Assembly: GCA_001599935.1 (NCBI GenBank)
Contig: BCIJ01000011.1
Location: 426,252 to 490,251, forward strand
Direction: 5' to 3'
DNA length: 64,000 nt
Source: Holtermannia corniformis
Lineage: Eukaryota > Basidiomycota > Tremellomycetes > Holtermanniales
Part shown: in pieces, positions 1-11,178 of the stretch
How positions within the stretch are numbered: the stretch's first letter is position 1
Layout of the letters: each line of letters opens with the position of its first letter
Translations under genes and position numbers: made by a program
Notes under the pieces: model-generated
Seen by the model: only the letters and a program-made list of their open reading frames with translations
What the model was told of the DNA's origin: nothing
Databases searched by the model: none

Positions 1-1522
1 TCCGGGTGGTTGTCGCTCTTCCACTTCCAATGCGGGGGTGGTGGCGGGGGATAGATCTCCCACTTTTTCGACGAGCTCGTGGACGCTGACGCTTCGCATG
101 TGGCAGGGTCCGCATCGGGTTTGAGCCCCATGACGTCGCCTGCGGACGCAGGAGTGAAGCCTGAGAACACGCCGTCGTGGTCGCGCGGGTTATCGCCGAG
201 TCGCTGGTTGGAGAGCGCGAGGTACTTGTCGCGCAGCGCGAGACATTTCGCAAACGAGTCGCTAACGGCCGTCTATGTCAGCGCCGCGACGGGACCGAGG
301 TTGACTCACTAGAGGTTTTCGAGCTCACTGCCGATCCCGGATTCTGCAAACGCCAAAGAATGGATCTCGATCAGCAACTTGTTACTGGCTTGTTGTCTTG
401 TCTCGCCGAGGTGGAGACCGGAAGCGCTGTCACTGTCTGCACCCGGCGTGCCCGGTGTGGCAGGCGAGGCCGGGCGCGATGAGATCGGTGACATGGGTAG
501 GGCGGGGGATGGGACTATACGCATGCGGACGACGGGCAGACCCAATGGGCACGAACAAGTAGAAGAAGCAGGGGCCGCGCGCGCTGAACTATGATTCCCA
601 CCGCTCGAGAAGCCTCGGCGGAGTCGGCCGAGCTGAGAAAGGATCAAAGACGGTCGTGTGACGGGAGAGCGGTGCACGTTGGTGATCCCGGACCGGGGTC
701 GATACGGTCCTTTGTAGAGCAGAACGCATACTGGGCCGTGCACTGCATTGTGGCTTGGTCGGATGCTAGCTCCGCCTGGTGACCACGCTTGACGACGGCG
801 TCATGGCCGTATAAGGGAACCACATACGGGACGGATCCGTAGCACAGTGACCGAGACCCAAGGCTGAATGCAAAGTGACTTACCAGGTTCGTTGGCCACG
901 CCGTTGGGCTGTTCGACACCGTGACTTGCCGTAGGAACATTCCTTGCTGCCTCGCGCTGCGCCTTGACCCTCTGAATCTCCCTCTCGACCTGATCTGCCT
1001 CGTCGCCGTCACCATTCACGCTCGCACTGTCAAGCTGGAGGTCCTCCAAAGTGAACGATTCACGTTCCCTGCGCTCCTCTTCGAGCTCGAGTGCCTCCTG
1101 TGCGTCCCCACGGCGGACCGAGGCGACACCAGCGCCTAAACCCGAGATGGGGTGGAACGCCGACGGGCTGACAGAGACGCTCGCACTGCCGACGGGTGCA
1201 TCTGCCACTGCCGGTACGGGCACGGGCACGGGAAAGTGCGCGTGAATGGACGCCTGTGGCGACTGTGACACAGACTGAGCCTGCGAGTGCGAGTGGCGCG
1301 GTTGGTGGTGCGAGAAATAGATTTCGTCTTGCTACAAGTGCCGGTCAGCTCGGCTCGATGCTAGTCAGGTATACAGCGCAGACTGACGAGGTGCAGCCGG
1401 CGTTCCTCGTGATAGTCGAACGCAGCTGACGCTCTCCCTGGGATCGGTGTGCCCTCGTTCAGCGGTGTCTCTGGTGGGCTCATGGGCGGTGAGGCCGAGG
1501 CGGGGTGCTGCTCGTCGGCCAT
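1..1522 (-). CDS. AMD1: AMP deaminase, N-terminal part (runs off left edge)
   Basis: Deaminates AMP to IMP in purine interconversion. Reading leftwards, ATG at 1522 opens exon 1 (1522-1388), whose end encodes YHEERRLHL. Exon 2 is 1331-884 (56-base intron, phase 0) and reads on as QDEIYFSHH. A later exon ends at 310 with SELENLY and joins the last exon 261-1 (48-base intron) to give DSFAKCLALRDKYLALSNQ, then GDNPRDHDG and a tryptophan-linked IYPPPPPPHW. These are hallmark segments upstream of the AMP deaminase catalytic domain, which lies outside the window. The 5' end of the third exon, between about 560 and 883, is not resolved: several AG acceptors fit the phase and the implied intron is unusually long. 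An upstream in-frame TTG was rejected because it is not ATG. Confidence 0.9.
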
Positions 1523-1897
1523 GGTGAGCTCGACAGTTGCTATCTGCGGGCTCGCCAACTTTGGCCACCGCGTGATCGAGCCGTGCGCCTATTTGCAAGA
1601 CTATTTGGCCAAATCGCAAGCCTAATAGCACTAGGCCCGCTCCGCCGTTACGTAACTATTGCCACCCTAAGCGCGCCGCGTTTTCGACCTGGCGCGCACC
1701 GCTTTGCTCTCGATTCACTGCACGGCGCCGTCTCTCTATCAACTCTCACTCGGCTTTTCGTCTTGATCACCCTCTTCACCCTCCTTGCCTCGGCCTGGCG
1801 TCACACAGTCACGGCGTCTCCCCACTGCGAGGTAAGAATATAATCAAAGGCATCAAAGGCCGTCTCCCACGGCGCCGACGCGCCGACGTCAACAACC
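1523..1897. promoter_or_regulatory. Divergent intergenic region, AMP deaminase / heparinase-like gene
   Basis: 375 bases between two start codons facing away from each other, so both promoters must lie here. A pyrimidine-rich stretch (about 1730-1800) is the only feature I see. No clear TATA box was found. Confidence 0.5.
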
Positions 1898-4710
1898 ATG
1901 TCTCACTACCAGCCAGCCAACAATGGCGGCTACAGTGATCAGGCAGGCTACAGTAATCAGGGAGGCTACAGAGATGGCCCGGATGAAGGATATGGCGATT
2001 ACGGGAACCGGGATGATACGTGTGAGTGCGATTGCTTGTTTACTTGGCGGCTGCTTGGCGACGGCGGCGCGAGTCCAACGACGGGGCCGCAAGCTATGAC
2101 ACGCACCCGCACTGTCGACGATCGCAGTGCGAGGACGTATGAATAGCCAAGTGATCCCTGTGGCACTCCCTCCGCACGATCGCCAGCACCGATCCGCACA
2201 TGCACCCAGCTGACCCCGCATAGACCCCATGTCGGCCCAGAATCCATATGCCGCCGCGAGCCCAAACGGCTTCAGCCCCAAATCCAGAGCCCAGGGCGAG
2301 AAGAAGCGTTCAAAGTGGCTCGTCTTCGGTCTACCCGTACTCTTGATCATCATCATCATCGCTGCCGTACTAGGCGGTGTCCTTGGCTCGCGCGCCTCCA
2401 AGGACGATAATAACTCTTCAAACGCTTCGAATGGAGCCACCAACGATGGCAGTGGTGCAAGCGGGACCGGCACACCCAACACTGTCAGTGCTGGCGTTGG
2501 CTCGACCGCCACGGGCGCCAACGGCGAGGCCTATCTGGCTGTCAACACGGATTCATACATGCTTCCCGTCTATGCGACTGGCGTGAGTCGATCCAACGCG
2601 ATTGTCTCGCAGCTGACGCGACAGACTGCTACCTCTGGCTACTCTACCCCGACCGTGCTCGCGTCGCCCAAGGCTGCGTGGCCCTCTGACCCGTCGCCGC
2701 CATCCAACGACTCGATCCGGGATCACCCGCGTCTCGGTGCTCCAGCCTACAAGTGGTCCGCCCTCACTTCCGGCTTGATCGCAAACGACCCGTACCTCAA
2801 GGAGTGGAACGAGACGATCATCGCCAACGCGACCGATCTGCTTAGCAAGGATCCGCTTGCGTACACTGAAGACGGTGGTCTCAGCGGTTCCGGCGTGCTC
2901 GATGTCGCGCGCGAGATGAAGGTCCGCGTCAAGAACCTAGCGTACGCTTACCGCATCACCAACGACACGACGTTTGCCAACCGGGCTTGGAACGAGCTCC
3001 AGACGGCCGCGGGCAACAACACGGACATTGCGTTTGGCGCAGACGGCACACGCTGGAACCCGGCGCATTTCCTCGATCTTGCCGAGTTTACGGCCATGTT
3101 TGCGATCGGCTACGACTGGCTGTACGACTACTGGACGGACGAGCAGCGCGACCAGCTCATGTGGTCGATCCTCAACCTCGGCCTCTCGTACGGTCTCGGC
3201 TCGCTCACAAACTCGCAAGCGGCCCAGGACGGCGGCTACGTCTGGTGGACGGGCGAGTTTGGCAACGCGGCCGTCGACGGCAACTGGAACTGTGTCATCA
3301 ACGGCGGCTTGACCATGGGCGCCTTGGCCATCATTGACCGTGACCCAACGACGACGGCGAGCCAGCTGCTGGCGCTCACGGTCCCTAACGCGCGCGACAA
3401 CTGCTTTACCGCCGCTCAAGCTGACGGCTCGTGGGCTGAAACGGCCAACTACTGGTACTTTGGCACCACGGGCGCCGCCGAGATGGTCTCGGCTCTGATC
3501 AGCGCGTACGGGGATGATCGCGGGCTGTCGACTTCAAACGCGGGATGGAAGGACGTCTCGCTCTTCCACATCTATGTCCAAGGCATGACCTCGCTCTTCA
3601 ACTATGGCGACCACGGACCAAACAAGTACAGCGCGACGGCCAACTCGCTCCTACTCTGGGGCTCAATCTTCAACGAGCCCCGGTACACGCTCTACCAGCG
3701 CGACCACTATGACGCTTCGGAACCGTGGAGCATGTTCTGGTACGACCCGGCCGTCTCGGGCACGTGGTGGGACGGCTTGGACCTCGACAAGCACTTTGAC
3801 AGTGCGAATGACGACTGGGCGTCTGCTCGGTCCTCGTGGTCGGAGAATTCGGGAACGTACTGGGCCATCAAGGCCGGTTCGTTAACGGGCCACCAGACGC
3901 ACGGTGATCTCGACGTTGGAGACTTTGTGCTCGATGCCATGGGCCAGCGCTGGGCGGGCGAACTCGGGTCCGGACAGTACCTGGCCCAAGGCTACTTTGC
4001 AAGCGAGACGCAGAGCTCGGATCGTTGGTTGTATTACCGCAAGCGGACCGAGGGCCAGAACACGATCCTCGTTGGCGAGGCCAACCAGAACGTGGCCGCT
4101 GCGCCCGTCAATGCGTTTGGCACAACGGGCACCAAGCAGGGTGCCGCCCCGAGCTTCAATGTCTCGAGCGATGATACCGCGTTCTACACGACGGACATGA
4201 CGACCGCGTACAACTCGTGAGTGACAGAGGTTGAATGGATCGCGCGACGCTGAGGCGACGTACAGCACCGGCTCGCTCCGCCGCGGTCTCCGTTTCTTGA
4301 ACGGTCGTCGCCAGATCCTGCTCCAAGATGACTATGCAGACGTGACGGCCGACCTGCAGTGGCGCATGCACACCAACGCTACCGTCGCGCTCGATTCGGC
4401 CGGGACGACTGCCACGCTCACTCTAGGCGGCAAGACTCTGGACGCGATCCTCAAGACGGGTCCATCGGGCGCCAAGTTTGAAACGCTCCAGCCCGTCAGG
4501 CTGAGCTCGGACCCGGCTTTGCCATCGGGCGACGAGAACCAGGACCAGGAGAACCCGGGCGTGACGGTGCTTGCGATCTCGGTCTCGGGCGGTGGCAGCG
4601 GCACGCTCGAGGTGCTCTTCAACCCAAAGTGGGATGGCTTTTCAGATTCCGACTTCAAGAGCCCGACGACGGTCGCTGTTGACCAGTGGTCGCTCACTTC
4701 GCACAACTAG
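1898..4710 (+). CDS. Heparinase II/III-like (alpha/alpha toroid lyase) type II membrane protein
   Basis: Exons 1898-2021, 2224-4216 and 4266-4710 give 853 residues. A short Tyr/Gly-rich cytosolic tail of about 65 residues ends in KKRSKWLVFG, followed by one hydrophobic segment (LPVLLIIIIIAAVLGGVLG) and then a Ser/Asn/Gly linker. This predicts a signal-anchor with the enzyme domain outside. The body has features of the heparinase II/III-alginate lyase fold: HPRLGAPAYKW, many aromatic helices (GYDWLYDYW, WAETANYWYFG), and a C-terminal HGDLDVGDFVL segment resembling the His-x-Asp motif of the beta-sandwich half. Fungal members are poorly characterised, so the substrate (an acidic or cell-wall polysaccharide) is inference. 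The 49-base second intron ends in TACAG and restores the frame as NS-TGSLRRGL. Confidence 0.8.
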
Positions 4711-4777
4711 CCAGGCCGCGGCCATGGATGGACGTTAGCTTGATGTCACGATAGCCTTTACGCCGCTGGCATGCATT

Positions 4778-7126
4778 TCATTCGTTCGCTACGGCACCTC
4801 GTGCCTCGCCCTCGTTGGCTACGCGCAGCATGTCCTCGCTCGCCCCGTACGCTTCGAGGATGCCGACGACTTTACCGACGGGAAGTGGGACGCGCCAGTA
4901 CTGATAGAGCTGCAACAACTGTTCCAACACTGCCGTACTCGTTGCACCCGCTGCACCGCAGACAGCAGCCTTGACATGCCTCGCCTTGATCTCGATCGGT
5001 TCGTCGGGTTTCTTGAGGGCCAGCAGCACCGGCAGCATGCGCGAGAGCGTCGTCGGCGTGGAGCACCTCGCGTGGATCCTCTCGAACAGCAGGCTAGGCA
5101 AGACGGGCGCAGTCGGTGTCTCGCCCAGGAATCGGAGGTATGGGATCAGGGCTTGGATCTGGCGACGAGAGTGGTGGAGGTAGAGCCGGATCGCGCACGA
5201 GACGATGCGAAGCGACTGCACGCGCGTGTTGGGCGGGCAGAGTGACGCCGGGTCGGTGCCGAGACTGAGCCGGAAGAGGTGCAGTGGATCATCGAGTGGA
5301 TCGATAGCGCGCGGTGCGGTATCCAGCAAGCGATAGCGCAGCAACAGCCACAATGCTTGGCCCTGCATCCGCGTCGGTCGGTACGCTTCCGGTCCGCTCG
5401 CGTCGACCGCCAGTCGGATCATTTGTTTCCACGCAACGACCTGGCGCGCGACCTGGTCTCGCCAGAACTGCAGCTCGTCCGCTGCGACGCCTGTAGAGCT
5501 CACGTCTGCCGATAAAGTGATGAGCGTGAGCGCGGCTTCGTACGATGACAAGACGACCTCGCTCCATGCCAGGCGCAGATCGCGGCCTTCGCGATTCGGC
5601 GCTTCGTCTCGTTCGTGCGCTTGCACCGCTTGTTCCATCTGCCGACGCAGAGCCAGCGATTCCCATGCGCCTACCTGATCGCCCATGGCGAGCGTCGGGG
5701 CGATGGCGGCACTGTTGCGCAGCACGAGCTTTGTTTGGGTTGGTGTCATGGGACCTCGCATCGCATCGAGCAGCTGGGGTAAGCCGAGGCTGTCTCGCTC
5801 GGTCGACGGCGTTCTGAGCAGGATGGATAGGATGGCGGGCGTGTACGTGTCCATTGGCCACGGTGGGACATTGTCCGACAGCGTCTCAAGCTCGGACCGA
5901 AGGTTGAGCAGCGCTTCCCAAGCGCCGATCAAGACCTGATGCAGCACGTCGGGCACCGTCTTCCATTCGCTCTTGGGCGTGCAGTGACATATCGAGGTTT
6001 GAACGAGGTCCATCTGTGTCCTGATGGCTGATTCGTCACCAGCCGGCTCGAGGGAAGCAAGTAGACTGGATAACAAGTGGGCTTTGGCAGTATGGTAAGC
6101 CGAGTCTTTCGGCAGGAGGCGAAGGATCGCCAAGAGTGCCGGAGGAGAAACGACAACGGATGGAGGAATGCAACGAAGAGTGTCTAGAAACGCTCGAGCG
6201 TTCTTTTGCGGATCCGACGCTCTCTCTGCTTCATGTCGAAATCGACGGGCGAGGGAAAGCAGCAAGACGACGACTGGGTGGTGGCGCTGTAACCGACGAG
6301 CGGAATCATACCATATCGGTATGGCCTGGTCTTTTGCTGGTTTGTGAGGATCCGGCAAGATGATGTCGAGGATTGCGCGGCTGTGATCGTCCCACGGTGT
6401 TTCAGCCTCGCTGCTGGTGTACAGCTTTACGCGCCGCGCGAGATGCCGGCCGAGCTCGGCGAGTAGATAGCTTTGATTATACGTTTGGAGCTGGAGTACT
6501 TCGGAGCGAAACACTCTAGGATCGGGGGGTTGCGTATGATTCAGCGCGTCGACGAGTAATGATGTCCTGCGGGGGAAATGCGCGGGCCGCTTGAGCTGTC
6601 ATGTGTGAGCCAAGCGACGGAGAAGGCTATACGTACCGTCTTGCTTCGCTTGGTGGGCTTGGCAGGTTCCTCTGCTTGGTCTGACGCCGATGTTTCCGCT
6701 GGAACAGGAATGGGAGCTGCTGGTTCCGACGTCTCGACAGGACCTAGTGAGCTGATGATTTCTGCGGCTCTATCGCGCACAGCCCAAGCCGATGGCCCAG
6801 CCTTGACGTCGTTTAGCAGTGATACAGAGCCAAGTCACAGCAGGACAAACCTCGCCCAGTGTCCACCTCGCGACCGGCTCGCACTCTACATCTTGTCTAG
6901 CGAGTGCAGCAGCAGCAGCGTAGCCACGTCCAGCTACGCAACTACGCCGTACGGCTGCACAGGCTTGACAGCCTGCCCATATTCCGAGTGGCGAGCGAGC
7001 AGAGACGGCCATGCACGGCGAGCTGGATGCTTGAAACGCTGCGACGGTGCAGTGCTCAACTTGGAGCTCTAAGTGGGGGGACACCTTCACAGCCAGTGCA
7101 GAGACGTCGATTCGACGACGAGCCAT
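4778..7126 (-). CDS. Uncharacterised helical protein (about 750 aa)
   Basis: The main exon, 6595-4778, encodes about 605 residues with leucine-rich helical stretches (for example LLAILRLLPK and VVVLLLSLARR) and no signal peptide or clear membrane segment. It joins exon 6801-6637 (Pro/Glu-rich, ending TKRSKT) across a 41-base intron (donor GTACGT, acceptor GACAG). A 49-base intron (donor GTTTGT, branch GCTAAAC, acceptor AAG) leads to a less certain first exon, 7126-6851, starting MARRRIDV. The helical-repeat look and the C-terminal ARHVKAAV segment slightly recall Mis6/CENP-I, but that motif sits at the wrong end, so I assign no function. The gene is divergent from the methyltransferase that starts at 7322, with under 200 bases between them. 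Confidence 0.65.
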
Positions 7127-7321
7127 ACCACAACGTCTTCCGATCGGTATGGGCAGTCGCGGCTGCGCACCCAGGTCCTCTCCAGTCACTTTGCTCACTC
7201 TCAACACGACGACCGAGAGCTGCAGCAGGATCCAAGCAACCAATGTACCACCGTCACGTGACTACCAACCGATCTCTCGCGCTTGTTCCTTGTCTGCTGC
7301 AGTTGCTGCAGAGTGCACAGC

Positions 7322-8370
7322 ATGCCAGTCCCATCCCAGGCGCTCGACCCAGACTCGTACGGCAACTATCGCAACTACTATTCCCGCCGGCGCGACAGCC
7401 AGCTGTTCCCCAGCTCGAGAGACGAGCGCTTACCGCCCGTCCCGGCACAGTACTTTGAGGGTCAAGACGTGTTGGATGTGGGATGTAGCAGTGGCGCTGT
7501 GACTGTCGAGATTGGTGCGTCGCCTGTGCATCTGGCGCGACGACGAGCTGAACAAGACGAGCTCAACGGTATCATCCAAAGTTTGTGACCGGTGTGGACG
7601 TTGATCCGGGCTTGATCCAGCAATGTCAACGAACGCTACGACAGGCGTGGTCTCGACAGGTTCCCACCACGTCGTCGTGTACAGACGTCGATATGGAATC
7701 AAACACTATGGCGGGAGACGTCGATGTAGACTATTTCCCCAGTGCGCTCGCCAAACTGCACGGCAACGTCTTCACCCCTCCCGCGCCACCGTCTGCGCCC
7801 CGTACCTTCCCACACAATATCAGCTTCAAAGCGATCGATTGGGTCACTGACAGCTTGGACCGAGATCGCCAAGGCTACGACACGATCCTGCTGTACGTCC
7901 ATCGCTCGCTCGTTCCTGCCCCGCAGCACTGATGCCTAGCACGACAGGCTCTCACTGACAAAGTGGGTCCACCTACAACACCTCGATCCCGGCCTCGTCT
8001 CCTTCTTCCATAAATGCTTTCAAGCGCTCAAACCGGGCGGCGCACTCGTGCTCGAGCGTCAAGGCTGGGCAAAATATAAAGATGCCAACAAGAAGGGCTC
8101 GGTTCGTGCGGCTCCGCTCCGAAGCGGTCATGGTCGTTAGGCTGATGATCGGATAGGCACTGGCAGACAACTATGCAAAGTTGGAGCTACGGCCTGAACG
8201 GGATTTCGAGCGCGTGCTGGTGCACGACGTTGGGTTTGCGAACCGGGTCGAGGTCCCAACTGGCGGCGTTGGTTGCGGTGCGTGCTGGTCTGTCAGCTGG
8301 GGTTCGAACAAGACTAATGTCGATTATAGACCATATCCAGCGCGAACTCGACATCTATCTCAAACCCTAG
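7322..8370 (+). CDS. Bin3/MePCE-type RNA 5'-gamma-phosphate methyltransferase
   Basis: SAM-dependent enzyme of the Bin3/MePCE family, which caps small RNAs such as 7SK, U6 or (in fission yeast) telomerase RNA. Five exons (7322-7514, 7562-7892, 7948-8101, 8157-8277, 8330-8370) give 279 residues. Diagnostic parts, in order: YGNYRNYYSRR; the SAM motif I DVLDVGCSSGAVTVEI; FVTGVDVDPGL; YDTILLLSLTKWVHL; a LERQGWAKY segment at the place where the family has its substrate-phosphate motif; and the C-terminal IQRELDIYLKP. All four introns are 47-55 bases with GTNCGT donors. An insertion of about 70 residues sits after motif II. It converges with U1-C, with only 84 bases between the stop codons. Confidence 0.9.
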
Positions 8371-8454
8371 CGCCGCTTTGCATCATCACCCGGCGATGCG
8401 TTGTGGGCATAATGTACAATGACGGACCATCCCATGCATACAGATACAACACGC

Positions 8455-9273
8455 TCAAACACCCATCATGCGGATCCTGTCCGGGTGCACGCCCGGCTGC
8501 GCGCCCGTCGGCGGGCCCTGAGCGGGCGTAAACGAGGGCGCGGGCGGGAGGCCGGCAGACGTCGGTGGTCGGAACCCAGCGGCGCCGTTGAGTTGGGGTG
8601 GTGGCAGGCCTGGGTTCATCTGCGGTGGAGGGAATGGAGGGCGGAACTGAGGTGGGGGACCGCCGCCGTATTGCGGGAACGGCGGTTGGTAGGCTGTCGA
8701 TGGATTAGCCTGTGCCAGCTACAGGTTGGAGAACGGCGCAGGCGGCTATCGCCTGCAGCTGCCTTTGACTACAGTAGCACTCACGCGGCATCCCACCCAT
8801 CGGCATGCCCATGGGCATCGGCAACGAAGGGTTCATGAATCCCGGTCCGAGCCGCATCTGCGCATGGGCGAGCGGCAAGCCAGACGGTCCAGCGCGCGGC
8901 ATGTTCTCATAGCTCGATGTGATCTGATCAATGATCGCTTGCGCCTTGTCGTGACCGAGTCCTGCCCGTGTCAGTGAGCCAAACAACGGCGGCGCAAACG
9001 AGAAACGGACCGGCATAGTAGTCTCTAACGTTGGAGAGGTGATTCCGGCCTGCGTTGTGTGCTTTTCGGACTGTGCGAGTGTGAGACTAGCAGCGACGGG
9101 CAGCATGACGTACCCGACTGGGAGTCGTGTGTGCTGCTAGGTTAGTCGCTGTAGGGTGAAACAGATGGCCAGGTGCTTACAGGAAGACGTCACAATAGGA
9201 GCTGCAGCCCGATTAGCCTGGTTGAGTACATGCAGGCTGAGGTGGTATAGACTCACCAGTAGTACTTGCCCAT
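8455..9273 (-). CDS. YHC1: U1 snRNP protein U1-C
   Basis: Zinc-finger subunit of U1 snRNP that helps recognise 5' splice sites. Six exons (9273-9257, 9201-9181, 9133-9114, 9070-9011, 8961-8785, 8693-8455) give 177 residues. They assemble as [39 protein letters not shown], a C2H2-type finger spread over four exons, the first three only 17, 21 and 20 bases long. Then come [19 protein letters not shown], a Met/Pro/Gly-rich stretch and a proline-rich tail ending [10 protein letters not shown], typical of fungal U1-C. The last acceptor (GACAG at 8695) was chosen because it alone fits phase 1 and has a CTAAT branch point just upstream. The five introns are 55, 47, 43, 49 and 91 bases. Confidence 0.93.
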
Positions 9274-9673
9274 GATGAACGCTCGCTCGTGCTGGACCAC
9301 CTCGACTTGTCGCTGTACGCCATAACCCAGGGGGTTTAAGCGGTGTCGGCGATTCGGCGTTACAGCCTGGCAAAGGGGTTGATACCTCCACCCGCACTAA
9401 GCCCACTCGTACCATGTGAAAGTGAGCACAGTGGCGCCAAAAGTTCAAACCCGGCGATCCCGGCTAGCGTCAAAGCAACACCAGGGCGCGCGCGCACTCG
9501 CTGCTGAGCGTCACACCATCACCTGAGACAGCCTAGTATGGCTGCGTATAGCACTGCCAAAGCGCAGGGATGAAACGCCGCGCAATGATGCGTCGGCGTG
9601 GCCATGGCGGTGTTTACGCTGCTGCGGGCTGCGCCTGGCGCTCTGCGCAACCGACAGACTTCAGGGTCGGCGG

Positions 9674-9680
9674 TATATAG
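9674..9680 (+). promoter_or_regulatory. TATA box (TATATAG) of the GH16 gene
   Basis: TATATAG lies 72 bases upstream of the GH16 start codon at 9746, inside the 472-base region between the divergent U1-C and GH16 starts. Nothing else in 9274-9745 stood out, except a TTAAACCCCCTGG-like motif near 9325-9338 on the U1-C side. Confidence 0.6.
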
Positions 9681-9745
9681 ACTAATGGTTGATGCGATCA
9701 ACTCCACTGATCTCTTGACAACCGACCGCAAAGACGATCACCGCC

Positions 9746-11076
9746 ATGCCCTCGTCAACGACCCTGTCGGCGATCCTCAGCCTCGTACTGGCTTGCTATG
9801 TCCCTCGGGCGGCCGCGGGCACTTCCTACTCTCTTACAAAGTCATACCAGGGCTCGACCTTTTTCGATACCGACAACTGGAGCTGGGGAGGCAATCAGAC
9901 TTACGACTCGTCGACCAACGGCGATGTCATGTGGGCCAATACGTCGACCACACCGGCATTGAGCTATGTCAACGATGCGGGTAACGCTATCATCAAGGTT
10001 GACAATACCTGTGCGTCGTTCTGCCGCTGTGTGATAGGCGCTAACGTGAACAGCAACGGTCGAATACAACTCCAAGCGCGAGTCTGTCCGGCTGCTCTCG
10101 TCGGAATCTTACGCTGTCGGCTCCGTCTGGGTCCTCGACGCACTCCATCTACGTATGTCCCATCTGTACAAGGATCAACCACTGACAGGGCACAGCATAC
10201 GGATGCTCCGTCTGGCCCGCGTTCTGGAGCTACGCCGCCGACCAGACGTGGCCCGCCGGCGGTGAGATCGACACGATCGAAGGCGTCAACAACCAAGTCA
10301 GCAATCAGATGGCTCTGCACACGGCCGACGGGTGCTCGATCACATCCTCGAGCTCAGCATACAGCGGGACCGTCAACCAGACAGACTGCAACGTCAATGT
10401 CAACGACAACGCCGGGTGCGCCATCACGGATCCGACGTCCAAGAGCTACGGCGAAGACTTTGCGGTGAATGGCGGTGGTGTCTGGGTCACAGAGTTTGCA
10501 GACGATGGCATCTCGTGAGTTGCGCGCGCGCAGCCAGGCAGGCACTGATCCGATCCAGGATTTGGTTCTTTCAGCGCTCAGACGTCCCGGCGGCCGTCTC
10601 CAGCTCGGCAGACTCGATCGACACGTCCACACTCGGCACCCCATCGGGATACTGGGACAACTCGGGCTGTGACATTACAAAGTTCTTTTCCGCTCAAACG
10701 CTCGCATTCGACATTACGCTCGTAAGTATCAGCTTCTTGTCGGCTAGCGAGTGGCGGTGCTGATAGCGCCAGTGTGGCGACTGGGCCGGTACTTCATCCG
10801 TTCTCAGCACGACGGGTTGCTCCGCTCTGACCGGGACTAATACGTGCTACTCGACCTATGTGCTCGATTCGTCGAATTACAACAACGCCTATGTCAGTCA
10901 CGCTCAGCGCATCATCGCATCGCTGACTTGTCCAGTTCGAGATCCAGTACCTCCGAGTGTACGGTAACGGCTCAAACTCGACGTCGACGTCTGCCGCAGC
11001 CACCGGCAAAACTCTCGGTAGTATGACTGGCCTGGCCGGCCTCGCCGCCGCGGTAGCCGGCCTGTTGGCGTTCTAG
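9746..11076 (+). CDS. Secreted GH16 beta-glucanase, probably GPI-anchored
   Basis: Glycoside hydrolase family 16, laminarinase-like, expected to act on beta-1,3(4)-glucans of the cell wall. Exons 9746-10010, 10054-10152, 10196-10514, 10559-10721, 10773-10892 and 10936-11076 give 368 residues. An N-terminal signal peptide (LSAILSLVLACYVPRAAA) precedes SYQGSTFFD, the usual start of the domain. The active-site motif GGEIDTIEG (Glu-x-Asp-x-x-Glu, about residues 145-153) is intact, followed by ALHTADGCS and IWFFQRSDVP. The C-terminus is Ser/Thr-rich and ends in a hydrophobic tail (GLAGLAAAVAGLLAF), which suggests GPI attachment. All introns are 43-51 bases. Confidence 0.92.
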
Positions 11077-11178
11077 ACCTAGACTGCACGATGCACACTA
11101 GTTCTGTAGCGTGCCACGCGTGATATTATACAAGTGTCATGACGGGTCGTAATCCACAGCGTCTATATTATCCCGACT

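Noticed and set aside
4778..6595. Assignment as CENP-I/Mis6
   Set aside because: Only one short segment recalls the family and it sits at the C-terminal end instead of the middle; the rest does not match.
9415..9480. Possible tRNA (B-box-like GTTCAAACCC)
   Set aside because: No A box at the right distance and no cloverleaf stems could be drawn.
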